Below are positions 30,171 to 40,400 of a DNA stretch of 64,000 bases, in pieces. The stretch is from Palauibacter sp965207805 (GTDB taxonomy: Bacteria > Gemmatimonadota > Gemmatimonadetes > Palauibacterales > Palauibacteraceae). The stretch's first letter is position 1. Each line of letters begins with the position of its first letter. The notes beneath the pieces were generated by a model, which was not told the DNA's origin, searched no databases, and saw only the letters and a list, made by a program, of their open reading frames with translations. Where the stretch lies: assembly GCA_965207805.1 (NCBI GenBank), contig OZ242312.1, forward strand, positions 992,001 through 1,056,000, written 5' to 3'. Position numbers and translations under genes: made by a program.

Positions 30171-31895
30171 ATGAATAGGAAGCTGACGCTACCGGCCTTT
30201 GCGCTGGCGCTGACGGTCGGCTTTTCGGGTTGTGACCTGCAGGTCGACAACCCGAACCAGCCGGACCGCGCTCGCGCCCTGGCCGGCCCGGACGATGTGG
30301 AGACGCTCATCGCGAGCTCCTTCCTCAAGGTCTGGGAAATCGGACATTATTGGAACAACGCGAACTTCGCGTTCGGCCACATGTCGAGCCGACACACGGC
30401 GACCTGGGGCAACATGGGGATGAACGACCTCGGTCGTGAGCCCCGCGAGGCCCTGCCGAACTCGCCTTCGTATCGCTGGGCCTACGTCTTCGAGGCCAAC
30501 TGGGGTGACGCCTACGGCGGAATCTCGGGGGCATCGGACGGGATCCGGGCCATCGAAGCGGGTCTTGAGATCGGGCCCGGCGGCGAGCGGAACGCGCGTG
30601 CTCTCGCTTTCGCCGCGGGTAACCAGGCGATCCTCTCGTGCCTGCTCGCCCTGTGGTACGACCAGGCCTTCATCGTCGACGAGACGACCGACCTCGGAGG
30701 CGAACTCGAGACGGTCGACTACAACGGCATGTTCAGCTACGCGATGGGCAAGCTGGATGCGGCGGAGTCACAGGCCCGGGCGAGTTCCTTCTCGCTGAAC
30801 GATACGTGGCTCAACGGAAATCCGTGGGACAACAACCAGTGGGCCGACTATCTCGTAGGCTGGAAGGCTCGCTGCGCGGCGAACATGCCGCGGACGGATG
30901 CCGACGCCGCCGGTGCGAACTGGAGCCAGATCATTGCCAACTCCCAGAACGGCATCCGGGACGTCGTGATCACGGGTGAAGACTCCTCGTCCGACAGCCC
31001 GTGGTTCGACGGCCTCAAGTCGCTCATGCAGGAGAACAACACCTGGCACCGGATGCACATGGACTGGGTGGGCATGGCCGACCAGAGCGGCGAATACCAG
31101 GACTGGCTTTCGATCGCCACGCCGCAGCGCACAGCGCGCAAGATGGCGTTCGGGGACGACATGCGTTTTCCGCCGGTCAATGAGAACGGTGCGAAGTCGG
31201 AGGTCGTGAGTCCGTCGGCTGCCTCCGACGGTCCGCGGTCGAAGTACAATTCGACGATCATCTTCCGGCCGGAGCGCGGTACGTACCGCCAGTCGCACTA
31301 CGGCGACATTCGGTACGACGCTTATACGCTGAGCTGCAGCTTCTGCTTCTTCGGCCCGATGGAGCACATGACGGCCCAGGAGATGGATCACTACATCGCC
31401 GAGGGCCACTACCGCATGGGCAACTTTGCAGGCGCCGCGGAGATCGTGAACAAGACGCGGATGGAGGCAGGGCTGCCTCCGGCGCCGTCGAACCCGACGG
31501 ATGCCGTCCCGTCCAACGGCGCGGGCGAGTGCACGCCGCGGAAGCGGTACGACGTGCAGGGCCGCTGCGGAAATCTGCGAGACGCGATGTGGTTCGAGCA
31601 CTTCGAAAACGTGTTCAACGTGTTTGGCGGACTCGAGTTCTGGCACGGGCGTCGTAACGACCTCCTGCCGGCGGGTACGGCGCTGCAGTTGCCGCTGCCG
31701 GCCGCCGACCTCGAAGTGCTTCAGCGCGACATCTACACGTTCGGCGGTGGCGGAGCGAGTTCGGCCGGCGATCCCACGCCGACGATCGTCCCCGGCAGTC
31801 TGGACGCGGCGCTGGAGCGGGCCGCCTACACGCTGGAGCGGATCAAGGCCAGCCAGGCAGCTGACCGCAAGGCACGGGATCTGGTCGTCAGGTAG
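30171..31895 (+). CDS. SusD/RagB-family outer-membrane lipoprotein, copy 1
   Basis: Surface lipoprotein that caps the SusC channel and binds ligand. 574 residues from ATG 30171 (GGAGAG upstream; a TTG 18 bases earlier is less likely). Lipobox FSGC at about residues 18-21; the SusD-like N-terminal region follows (FGHMSSRHTATWGNMG). TPR-type helical scaffold and a C-terminal RagB region (EMDHYIAEGHYRMGNFAGAA; WFEHFENVFNVFGGLEFWHG). A CxxC (CSFC) near residue 395 and a second Cys pair (ECTPRKRYDVQGRCG) recur in all three copies. Paired with the SusC gene 107 bases upstream. Confidence 0.93.
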   Translation: MNRKLTLPAFALALTVGFSGCDLQVDNPNQPDRARALAGPDDVETLIASSFLKVWEIGHYWNNANFAFGHMSSRHTATWGNMGMNDLGREPREALPNSPSYRWAYVFEANWGDAYGGISGASDGIRAIEAGLEIGPGGERNARALAFAAGNQAILSCLLALWYDQAFIVDETTDLGGELETVDYNGMFSYAMGKLDAAESQARASSFSLNDTWLNGNPWDNNQWADYLVGWKARCAANMPRTDADAAGANWSQIIANSQNGIRDVVITGEDSSSDSPWFDGLKSLMQENNTWHRMHMDWVGMADQSGEYQDWLSIATPQRTARKMAFGDDMRFPPVNENGAKSEVVSPSAASDGPRSKYNSTIIFRPERGTYRQSHYGDIRYDAYTLSCSFCFFGPMEHMTAQEMDHYIAEGHYRMGNFAGAAEIVNKTRMEAGLPPAPSNPTDAVPSNGAGECTPRKRYDVQGRCGNLRDAMWFEHFENVFNVFGGLEFWHGRRNDLLPAGTALQLPLPAADLEVLQRDIYTFGGGGASSAGDPTPTIVPGSLDAALERAAYTLERIKASQAADRKARDLVVR

Positions 31896-31997
31896 ACCGC
31901 AGCAACCCGGCAAGGCCCGGGTCGGGGATGGTTCTCCCCGAAGATTATGAACCAGGAAGGCGGTTGGTTGGATAGACAGCCTTTCCAGGGAGTGTGG

Positions 31998-32036
31998 ACG
32001 CCTCCCGGCGCCGTCAGTGACGGTTCCGGGAGGCGT
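31998..32036 (+). other. Hairpin after SusD1
   Basis: ACGCCTCCCGG (31998-32008) and CCGGGAGGCGT (32026-32036) form a perfect 11-bp stem, with an inner CCGTC-AGT-GACGG. No T-run. Probably mRNA end protection or part of a double termination signal with the next hairpin. Confidence 0.7.
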
Positions 32037-32070
32037 GCGCTTAACAACGCTATGAGCGGCTGCAAAGCGA

Positions 32071-32115
32071 CGATCGGAGGCCGCGGTCCTGCGGCCCCCG
32101 ATCGTTTTCTGTTTT
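32071..32115 (+). terminator. Rho-independent terminator between SusCD pairs 1 and 2
   Basis: CGATCGG-A-GGCCGC (32071-32084), loop GGTCCT, GCGGCC-C-CCGATCG (32091-32104), then TTTTCTGTTTT. It separates transcription of pair 1 from pair 2, so pair 2 probably has its own promoter in the remaining 57 bases or depends on read-through. Confidence 0.85.
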
Positions 32116-32172
32116 GGGGCACGGGAGAGGGTTCGGGGCGCAGGAGGTCTCACGCTAGAGGAAGGGTGATCC

Positions 32173-35100
32173 ATGTTGCATAGGTCGTCAGGACGGCGGA
32201 AGCGCGCGAGCGCGCTGGCCGCCACGGCAGTGAGCGTCTGGCTCTTTATCGGCGCGGCCCCGCTGATCGCTCAGGGAGCGGTCTCGGGGACGGTGACCGA
32301 CGCGGAGTCGCTGGCCCCTGTGGCCGGTGCGCAGGTGTTCGTTGCGGGAACGGTGATCGGTACGCTGTCGGGTCCGGAGGGCACGTACCGGTTGGAAGGC
32401 GTGCCGGCGGGCGAGCAGACCGTGACGGTCCGCCTGATCGGCTACCACGAACTGTCGCAGACGGTGACGGTGGCGTCGGGTCAGGTGGCGACGGCGGACT
32501 TCTCCGTGGTGCAGACGGCGCTTCGCCTCCAGGACATCGTCGTGACGGGGGTGGTGGGCGAGACGCCGCAGGTGAAACTCCCGTTCACGGTGGAGCGGCT
32601 GTCGGCGCAGAATTTCCCCGTGCCGGCGGCCGACGTCTCCGCATTGTTGACGGCGAAGGCGGCCGGCGTATCGGTCGTTTCCGGTTCCGGCCAGCCCGGA
32701 GCGGAGGCCTCGATCATGCTGCGCGGCCCAACGTCCATCAACTCCTCCGGACGCTCCCTGTCGCCGCTGATCGTGATCGACGGGGTGATCCAGTCGGAGT
32801 CGGCCTCGCTGTCCGACATCGGATCGCTGGACATCGACCACGTGGAGATCGTGAAGGGTGCGGCGGCGGCGTCGCTGTACGGTTCGCGGGCGCAGAACGG
32901 CGTGATCGAGATCTCGACGAAGCGCGGCACGGGCCTGCAGACCAATACTCTCAACATCCTCGCACGCGGCGAATACGGCATTGCCCAACTGGTGGGGGAC
33001 GTTGGCCTGACGCGGTCCCATCCGTACCAGATGAACGCGGCGGGAACGCTCTTCATCGATACCGACGGGAACGAGGTCGCTTTCACCGACTTGAGCCGCG
33101 GCGGATTCGGTGCTCCGGTCCTCGCGAACCAGATCAATCCGGACGAGCCCGGCGATTCCTTCACGTCGTTCGCCAACCAGGCGTTCCCGCATGAGCTGTT
33201 CGATCACATGAACACGTTCTTCGATCCCGGCGAAACGATCGATGCCTACGCCGCGGTGACGGGCCGGTTTGGCGAGTCGAGCTTCCGGGTGAGCGTGGAC
33301 CAGTTCAGGGAAGGCGGCATCGTGCGTTGCACGCCGTGTATCGACAACCTTGCCACGTTGAACGCGGACCGGGTCGCCCAGGGCTTGACGGCCTTCAACG
33401 CCGGGCTGCCGGACGACGACGGGTACGAGCGACAGAACGTGCGCCTGAACGTCGACACCCGGTTCGGGGACCTGGACATCGCGGCGAGCGGGTTCTACTC
33501 GCGCGCCAACCAGGACGACAAGGCGCTCGAGAACGGCGCGTTCAGCCAGTTGACGTTCGCCTCGCCGGCCGTCGACCTGGCACAGATCGACCCGGTGGAC
33601 GGCTATCCGAGGATCGATGCGGACTCGCAGTCCATCTCCAACAACCCGCTCTACCTCCTGGCGATCGTAGACAGTCGGGACAAGCGGACGCGGACCATGG
33701 GCTCGGTCGACCTCAACTTCTCGCCGGCAGCCCTCGACTGGCTGACCCTCGAGGCGAACGCGTCCTTCGACCGGACGGACTTCTACGACTACGAACTGTA
33801 TCCGAAGAACGAGAAGACCCGTGAGGGTCCCACCGGCGGCAGCCTGCGCGAAGGCAACTTCGAGGACGAGGCGATCAACGCATCGGTGACGCTCGGCGCG
33901 AGCGAGACGTTCATGGACGGCGACCTCACCGTGCGCGGCAAGGCCCGCTACCTGATCGAGGACCAGCGGTTCGAGTCGAACGGCGTGTTCGGAAGCCAGT
34001 TTTCGGTGCAGGACGTCCCGAACTTCGGCGCCATCACCGGATCCACGACGGGCAGCAACTCCGTCCGGGCGATCAAGGCGGAAGGACTCTTCGGGATCGC
34101 GAGCGTGGACTACCAGGGCCGCTACATCCTCGACGGTCTGATCCGGCGCGACGGTTCGTCCCTCTTCGGGCCTGACGAGCGGTGGCAGACCTACTACCGA
34201 GGCTCGTTTGCCTGGCGGGTGACGCAGGAGGATTTCTGGAACATCGACGCGATCGATGAACTGAAGCTGCGTTTCTCGCTGGGGACGGCCGGCGGCCGGC
34301 CGAACTTCCAGGCGCAGTACGAGACCTTCGGCATTTCGGGCGGCGCGATCTTCCCCGTCAACCTCGGGAACACGGCACTCAAGCCGGAGTTCACGACCGA
34401 GCGCGAAGCGGGGATCAACTTCGTCTTCTTCGACAACCTGGGTCTCGACCTGACGTACGCATGGCAGACGACCGACGACCAGCTGCTGCGCGTTCCGCAG
34501 CCGGCGTTCGTGGGTTTCTCGAGCCAGTGGCAGAATGCGGGTGAGATCTCGGCGAAGACGTATGAGATCTCCATGCGCTACGCTCCGATCGACACGGAGG
34601 ACATGGGCCTGCAGTTCCGGCTGAACTGGGATCGGACGCGTCAGGAGATCACGCGACTGGACGTTCCCGCCTACCGCCAGGGGACGTTCTTTGTCTCGGA
34701 GGGTCGTCCGCTGGGCGAGATGTGGGGCCACGTGCTGGCGCGAACGTGCTCGGATCTGGAACCCGTCGGCATCGCGGCTGCGGACTGCAACGCGAACTTC
34801 CGGGTGAATGACGACGGCATCCTCGTGTGGACGGGAGGCGCCGACTTCACCGAAGGGTTCAGCAAGAGGCTCTGGGGGACGGACGGGACCGTGCCCACGA
34901 CCGATGGCGGCGAGAACACGTATCTCTGGGGCATTCCGATCAAGGTTGTGGACTACTCGCCGGCCTGCGTGGCGAAGAACCCGGGCAACTACATGGAGAA
35001 GTGCCAGCTCACGGATGTGCTTCCGTTCGGGAACACGACGCCGGACTTCAACGTGTCGTTCGGGTCCAACTTCCGTTACAGGAACCTCGCCGTGAACGCG

Positions 35101-35541
35101 CTCGTCGAGTCGTCGATGGGTCACTCCATCTACAACAACACGGCGCAGTGGGCGCTCCGGGATGACCGGGGCGAGGACGTGGACCAGACGGGGAAACCCC
35201 TCGAGTTCACCAAGTCCATCGGTTACGTGGCGGGGGTGTATCTCTCGAACAACGACAACGACTGGTTCCGCGAGGACGGCGACTGGATCAAGATCCGCGA
35301 ATTGTCGATCGGGTACACGCTGCCGGACGGGATGCGGCAGAGCCTCTTCGGCGAAATGTTCGACCGGATTACGCTCAACGCGATTGGCCGTAACCTGCTG
35401 ACGATCACGGATTATCGCGGATACGATCCAGAAGTCGGCCGGAGCGGCGGCGAACTCACGAACGCGGGCCTGCAGAGGTACGACAGCTTCGGCTATCCGA
35501 ACTTCCGCTCGTTCACGTTCTCGGCTGAACTGGTCTTCTGA
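32173..35541 (+). CDS. SusC/RagA-family TonB-dependent receptor, copy 2
   Basis: 1,122 residues, same architecture as copies 1 and 3. Signal peptide ends APLIAQ, then the carboxypeptidase-regulatory-like domain, LQDIVVTG, plug and a barrel ending FTFSAELVF. It is the most divergent of the three in the plug and loops (for example RCTPC, EPVGIAAADCN, a shorter loop before GGSLREGNFED), while the first 125 residues are almost the same. ATG 32173 follows GGAAGGGTGATCC. The partner SusD starts 57 bases downstream. Ligand unknown. Confidence 0.93.
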   Translation: MLHRSSGRRKRASALAATAVSVWLFIGAAPLIAQGAVSGTVTDAESLAPVAGAQVFVAGTVIGTLSGPEGTYRLEGVPAGEQTVTVRLIGYHELSQTVTVASGQVATADFSVVQTALRLQDIVVTGVVGETPQVKLPFTVERLSAQNFPVPAADVSALLTAKAAGVSVVSGSGQPGAEASIMLRGPTSINSSGRSLSPLIVIDGVIQSESASLSDIGSLDIDHVEIVKGAAAASLYGSRAQNGVIEISTKRGTGLQTNTLNILARGEYGIAQLVGDVGLTRSHPYQMNAAGTLFIDTDGNEVAFTDLSRGGFGAPVLANQINPDEPGDSFTSFANQAFPHELFDHMNTFFDPGETIDAYAAVTGRFGESSFRVSVDQFREGGIVRCTPCIDNLATLNADRVAQGLTAFNAGLPDDDGYERQNVRLNVDTRFGDLDIAASGFYSRANQDDKALENGAFSQLTFASPAVDLAQIDPVDGYPRIDADSQSISNNPLYLLAIVDSRDKRTRTMGSVDLNFSPAALDWLTLEANASFDRTDFYDYELYPKNEKTREGPTGGSLREGNFEDEAINASVTLGASETFMDGDLTVRGKARYLIEDQRFESNGVFGSQFSVQDVPNFGAITGSTTGSNSVRAIKAEGLFGIASVDYQGRYILDGLIRRDGSSLFGPDERWQTYYRGSFAWRVTQEDFWNIDAIDELKLRFSLGTAGGRPNFQAQYETFGISGGAIFPVNLGNTALKPEFTTEREAGINFVFFDNLGLDLTYAWQTTDDQLLRVPQPAFVGFSSQWQNAGEISAKTYEISMRYAPIDTEDMGLQFRLNWDRTRQEITRLDVPAYRQGTFFVSEGRPLGEMWGHVLARTCSDLEPVGIAAADCNANFRVNDDGILVWTGGADFTEGFSKRLWGTDGTVPTTDGGENTYLWGIPIKVVDYSPACVAKNPGNYMEKCQLTDVLPFGNTTPDFNVSFGSNFRYRNLAVNALVESSMGHSIYNNTAQWALRDDRGEDVDQTGKPLEFTKSIGYVAGVYLSNNDNDWFREDGDWIKIRELSIGYTLPDGMRQSLFGEMFDRITLNAIGRNLLTITDYRGYDPEVGRSGGELTNAGLQRYDSFGYPNFRSFTFSAELVF

Positions 35542-35546
35542 CACTC

Positions 35547-35563
35547 CCTCCGCGAAACGGAGG
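35547..35563 (+). other. Hairpin between SusC2 and SusD2
   Basis: CCTCCG-CGAAA-CGGAGG lies 6 bases after the susC stop, at the same place as the hairpins of pairs 1 and 3 but with unrelated stem sequence. No T-run. Confidence 0.65.
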
Positions 35564-35597
35564 TCGGACGGAAATTGATCGAGTTAACGGAGGGGTC

Positions 35598-37325
35598 ATG
35601 AAAAAGAAGCTGACACTGCCGGCCATCACGCTGGCTCTGGGAGTCGGCTTTTCGGGCTGCGACCTTCAGGTCAGCAATCCGAACGAGCCGGACCGGGCCC
35701 GCGCCCTGGCCAGCCCGGATGACGTCGAGTCGCTCATCGCGAGTTCCTATCAGCAGGTGTGGGCGATGGGCCACTACTGGAACAACGCGAACTTCGCGTT
35801 CAACCACATGTCGAGCCGGCACACGGCGACGTGGGGCAACAACGGCCAGAACGATCTTGGTCGGGAGCCCCGCGAGCCGATGCCGAACTCGACCTCCTAT
35901 CGCTGGTCGTATGTGTTCTCCGAACACTGGAACGACGCCTATGGAGGGATCGCGGCGGCGTCCGATGGGGTCCGCGCCATCGACGAGGGTCTGGAAATCG
36001 GGCCGGGTGGCGAGCGGAACGCCCGGGCCCGCGCCTTCGCCCTTTCCAGCCAGGCGATGCTGAGTTGCCTCCTCGCGCTGTGGTACGATCAGGCCTTCAT
36101 CGTCGACGAAACGACGGATCTCACCGGCGAGCTCGAGACGGTTGATTACAACAGCATGTTCAGCTACGCGATGGGCAAGCTGAACGAGGCGGAATCCGCC
36201 GTGCGGGCGACGTCGTTCTCGCTCCCGGACACCTGGATCAATGGGAACGCCTGGGACAACAACCAGTTCGCCGACTATCTCGTGGGGTGGAAGGCGCGCT
36301 GCGCGGCGAACCTGCCGCGGACGGATGCCGAGGCGGCCGGCGCGAACTGGAGCCAGATCATCTCCGACGCGCGGGCCGGCATCCAGGATGTTGTCGTGGT
36401 CGGCGAAGACCGTTCGTCGGACACGGCGTGGTACGACGACATGAAGGCCAAAGCGCAGCAGAACGGCACCTGGCACCGGATGCACATGGACTGGGCCGGC
36501 ATGGCGGACCAGAGCGGGCAGTACCAGGACTGGCTCTCCTTCGAGACCTCGAAGCGGACGGCGCGCAAGATGGAGTTCGGGGATGACCGGCGGTACCCCG
36601 CCGTGAACGAGAACGGGACGCTCGGAGAGAGCGTGAGTCCCACGGCCGCGTCCACGGGTCCCGTCCACCGTTACAACGCGAACATCATCTTCATCGCCTC
36701 GCGCGGGACGTACCGGCAGTCGCACTACGGAGATGCGCGGTACGACCACTACACCCTGAGCTGCAACTTCTGCGAGTCCGGGGAGATGGAGGAGATGACG
36801 GGCCAGGAGATGGACCACTACGTCGCGGAAGGCCTGTACCGGATGGGCGACTTCGCGGGAGCCGCGGACATCATCAATGTGACGCGGATGCAGGCCGGAT
36901 TGCCTCCCGCCCCGTCGAATCCGACGGATGCGGTGCCCTCGAACGGGAGCGGCGAATGCACGCCGCGCAAGCGGTACGATCTGCAGGGGCGTTGCGGCAA
37001 CCTGCGGGACGCGATGTGGTTCGAGCATTTCGAGAACGTGTTCAACGTGTTCGGCGGGCTCGAGCACTGGCACGGTCGACGCAACGACATCCTGCCGGCG
37101 GGCACGGCGCTCCACCTGCCGATGCCGGCAGCGGATCTCGAGGTTCTGCAGCGGGACATCTACACGTTCGGCGGGAGCGCGGGCGGAGCGGCCGGCAATC
37201 CGACGCCGCCGTCCATCGTTCCGGGCAGCCTTGACTCGGCGCTGGAGAGGGCGGCGTTCACGCTGCATCGCCTCCAGCGGCACCAGAAGGCCGCGCGCGC
37301 CAGCGAGGATCTGGTCGTGCGCTGA
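35598..37325 (+). CDS. SusD/RagB-family outer-membrane lipoprotein, copy 2
   Basis: 575 residues. Signal peptide MKKKLTLPAITLALGVGFSGC with lipobox FSGC; then the same conserved blocks as copy 1 (FNHMSSRHTATWGN, GREPREPMPNS, LWYDQAFIVDETTDL, FEHFENVFNVFGGLEHWHG). The CxxC is CNFC, followed by an acidic ESGEMEEM where the other copies differ, pointing to a changed ligand contact or loop. Strong ribosome site GGAGGGGTC before the ATG. Belongs with SusC copy 2. Confidence 0.93.
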   Translation: MKKKLTLPAITLALGVGFSGCDLQVSNPNEPDRARALASPDDVESLIASSYQQVWAMGHYWNNANFAFNHMSSRHTATWGNNGQNDLGREPREPMPNSTSYRWSYVFSEHWNDAYGGIAAASDGVRAIDEGLEIGPGGERNARARAFALSSQAMLSCLLALWYDQAFIVDETTDLTGELETVDYNSMFSYAMGKLNEAESAVRATSFSLPDTWINGNAWDNNQFADYLVGWKARCAANLPRTDAEAAGANWSQIISDARAGIQDVVVVGEDRSSDTAWYDDMKAKAQQNGTWHRMHMDWAGMADQSGQYQDWLSFETSKRTARKMEFGDDRRYPAVNENGTLGESVSPTAASTGPVHRYNANIIFIASRGTYRQSHYGDARYDHYTLSCNFCESGEMEEMTGQEMDHYVAEGLYRMGDFAGAADIINVTRMQAGLPPAPSNPTDAVPSNGSGECTPRKRYDLQGRCGNLRDAMWFEHFENVFNVFGGLEHWHGRRNDILPAGTALHLPMPAADLEVLQRDIYTFGGSAGGAAGNPTPPSIVPGSLDSALERAAFTLHRLQRHQKAARASEDLVVR

Positions 37326-37340
37326 CGGTTGAGGTGAAAT

Positions 37341-37372
37341 GACCGGGGGGCGCCAGCGGGCGCCCACCGGTC
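37341..37372 (+). other. Long hairpin between SusCD pairs 2 and 3
   Basis: GACCGG-G-GGGCGCC (37341-37354), loop AGCG, GGCGCCC-A-CCGGTC (37359-37372): 13 pairs around one G/A mismatch. Terminator-like stem but no T-run, so termination would be partial at best. Confidence 0.65.
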
Positions 37373-37441
37373 TGACTTCAGATAAAGGACGGTCGCATAA
37401 CGAAGCACCAACGGATCTCACTGCTACAAGGAGAGTGATCC

Positions 37442-40400
37442 ATGTTGTTCAGGTTGTCAGGACGGCGGAAGCGCGCGAGCGCGCTGGCCGCCACGGCAGT
37501 GAGCGCCTGGCTCTTTATCGGCGCGGCCCCGCTGCTCGCTCAGGGAGCGATCTCGGGGACGGTGACCGACGCGGAGTCGCTGGCCCCGGTGGCCGGCGCG
37601 CAGGTGTTCGTTGCGGGAACGGTGATCGGGACGCTGTCGGGTCTGGAGGGCACGTACCGGTTGGACGGTGTACCGGCGGGCGAGCAGACCGTAACGGTCC
37701 GCCTGATCGGCTATCGGGAGCTGTCGCAGACAGTGACGGTGGCGTCGGGTCAGGTGGCGACGGCGGATTTCTCCGTGGAGCAGACGGCGCTTCGCCTTCA
37801 GGACATTGTCGTAACGGGAGTGGTGGGCGAGACGCCGCAGGTGAAGCTCCCGTTCACGGTGGAGCGGCTGTCGGCGCAGGACCTTCCGGTCCCGGCGGCG
37901 GACGCTTCCTCGCTGTTGGCGGGTAAGGCCGCGGGCGTATCGGTCGTCTCCGCTTCTGGCCAGCCGGGCCAGCCGGCGTCGATCATGCTGCGCGGACCGA
38001 CGTCGATCAACGCCTCCGGCCGGAGCACGTCACCGCTGATCGTGATCGACGGCGTGATTCAGTCCGAAGGCGCGTCGCTTTCGGACGTAGGCGCGCTGGA
38101 CATCGACCACGTGGAGATCGTGAAGGGTGCGGCGGCGGCGTCGCTGTACGGTTCGCGGGCGCAGAACGGCGTGATCGAGATCACGACGAAGCGCGGCACG
38201 GGCCTGCAGACGAACTCGCTGAACGTCCTCGCCCGCGGCGAGTACGGCCTGGGCCAACTGGTCGGTGACATCGGCCTGGTGCGTTCGCATCCGTACACGA
38301 TGAACGCGTCCGGTTCGAAGTTCATCGATTCGCAGGGCAATGAGGTCGACTTCCGCGACCTCAACCGACAGGGTTTCGGCTCGGCGCTGCTCTACAACCA
38401 GATCAATCCCGGCGATCCGGGCACCACGGCCACCGCGTTCGCGAACCAGGCGTTCCCGGGCGAACTGTTCGACCACATGGACACGTTCTTCGATCCCGGC
38501 GAGACGATGGACCTCTACGGCGCCGTGACGGGCCGTTTCGGCGAGTCGAGCTTCCGGGTGAGCGTCGACCAGTTCCGCGAGGCAGGGGTCGTGAGCTGCT
38601 CGCAGTGCATCGACAACCTGGCCACGCTGAACGCCGACCGCGTCGCACAGGGGCTTGCGGCCTTTGACGTCGGGGTTCCCGACGACGAAGGCTTCGAGCG
38701 GCAGAACGTGCGTCTGAACGTCGACACGCGCTTCGGCGATCTCGACATCGCGGCGAGCGGCTTCTACTCGCGTTCCAATCAGGACGACAAGGCGGTCACG
38801 ACCGGCGCTTTCTCCCGGCTGACCTTCATGTCGCCCGCGATCGAACTGACGGGCGTTTCGGCGTTCGACGGGTACCCCGATATCGACGCGGATCCGCAGT
38901 CGATCGAGGCGAACCCGCTCTACCTGCTTGCGGTGAACGACAGTCGCGACAAGCGCACGCGGTCGATGGGGTCGGTGGACCTCAACTTCTCGCCCGCGGC
39001 CATCGACTGGCTGACGCTGGAGGCGAACGCGTCGTTCGACCGGACGGACTTCCGGGATTACACGATCCGGCCCAAGAACGAGCGGACGTCAAGCGCCAGC
39101 GGAACGGGCGAACTCACCGGCGGCAGCCTGCGCGAGTTCAACTTCACCGATGAGGCGATCAATGCCTCCGTGACGCTCGGCGGGAGTCAGACGTTCATGG
39201 ACGGCGACGTCACCGTCCGCGCTAAGGCCCGCTACCTGATCGAGGACCAGAGCTTCAAGTCGAACGGCGTGTTCGGCAGCCGGTTCTCCGTGCAGGACGT
39301 GCCGAACTTCGGCGCGATCATCGGCGAGACGAGCGGAAACAACCAGGTTCGCTCGATCAAGGCGGAGGGGCTGTTCGGGATCGCGAGCGTCGACTACCAG
39401 GGCCGCTACATCCTCGACGGCCTGATCCGTCGCGACGGCTCCTCGCTGTTCGGACCCGATGAGCGGTGGCAGACCTACTACCGCGGCTCGGTCGCGTGGC
39501 GAATCTCTCAGGAGGACTTCTGGAACATCGACGCGATCGATGAACTGAAGCTGCGCTTCTCGCTGGGGACGGCGGGCGGCCGCCCGAACTTCTATGCCCA
39601 GTATGAGACGTTCGGCGTTGCACAGGGCGCGATCTTCCCGATCAACCTCGGGAACCGCGCGCTGAAGCCGGAGTTCACGACCGAGCGCGAAGCGGGGCTC
39701 AATTTCGTGTTCTTCGAAAACCTCGGTCTCGACCTGACGTACGCCTGGCAGACGACCGACGACCAGCTGCTGCAGGTTCCGCAGGCGGCGTTCGTGGGCT
39801 TCTCGAACCAGTGGCAGAACGCGGGCGAGATCTCGGCGGAGACGTATGAAGTGTCGCTGCGTTACGCGGCGATCGACGAGCAGGACATGGGCCTCCAGTT
39901 CCGGCTGAACTGGGACCGGACGCGGCAGGAGATCACGCGTCTCGACGTTCCCGACTACACGGTGTCGACCTACTACGTCTCCGAGGGTCGTCCGCTGGGC
40001 GAGATGTGGGGCGAAGTCCTGGCCACGAGTTGTGCGGACCTGGCGCCGGTCGGCGTGTCGGCTTCCGACTGCAACGCCAACTTCCAGGTGAACGACGACG
40101 GACTTCTCGTCTACACCGGCGGTGCGAACCACACCGAAGGGTTCAGCAAGAAGCTGTGGGGCACGGAAGGCCAGGTGGCCACGGCCGATGGTGGAATGCG
40201 GAACTACAAGTGGGGACATCCCTTCATGGTGGAGGATTACTCGCCGGCCTGCGTCGCCAAGAATCCGGGCGACTACATGGAGAAGTGCCGGCTGACCGAC
40301 TTCCTGCCGTTCGGGAACACGACGCCGGACTTCAGCGCTTCGTTCGCGACGAACTTCCGATACAGGAACCTCAGCCTGAACGCGCTCCTCGAGTCGTCGG

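Noticed and set aside
32188..35544. Open frame of 1,118 codons opposite SusC copy 2 (similar ones at 9551-12097 and 41504-44146)
   Set aside because: Antisense to clear genes, composition dominated by Arg, Val and His, no recognisable motif.
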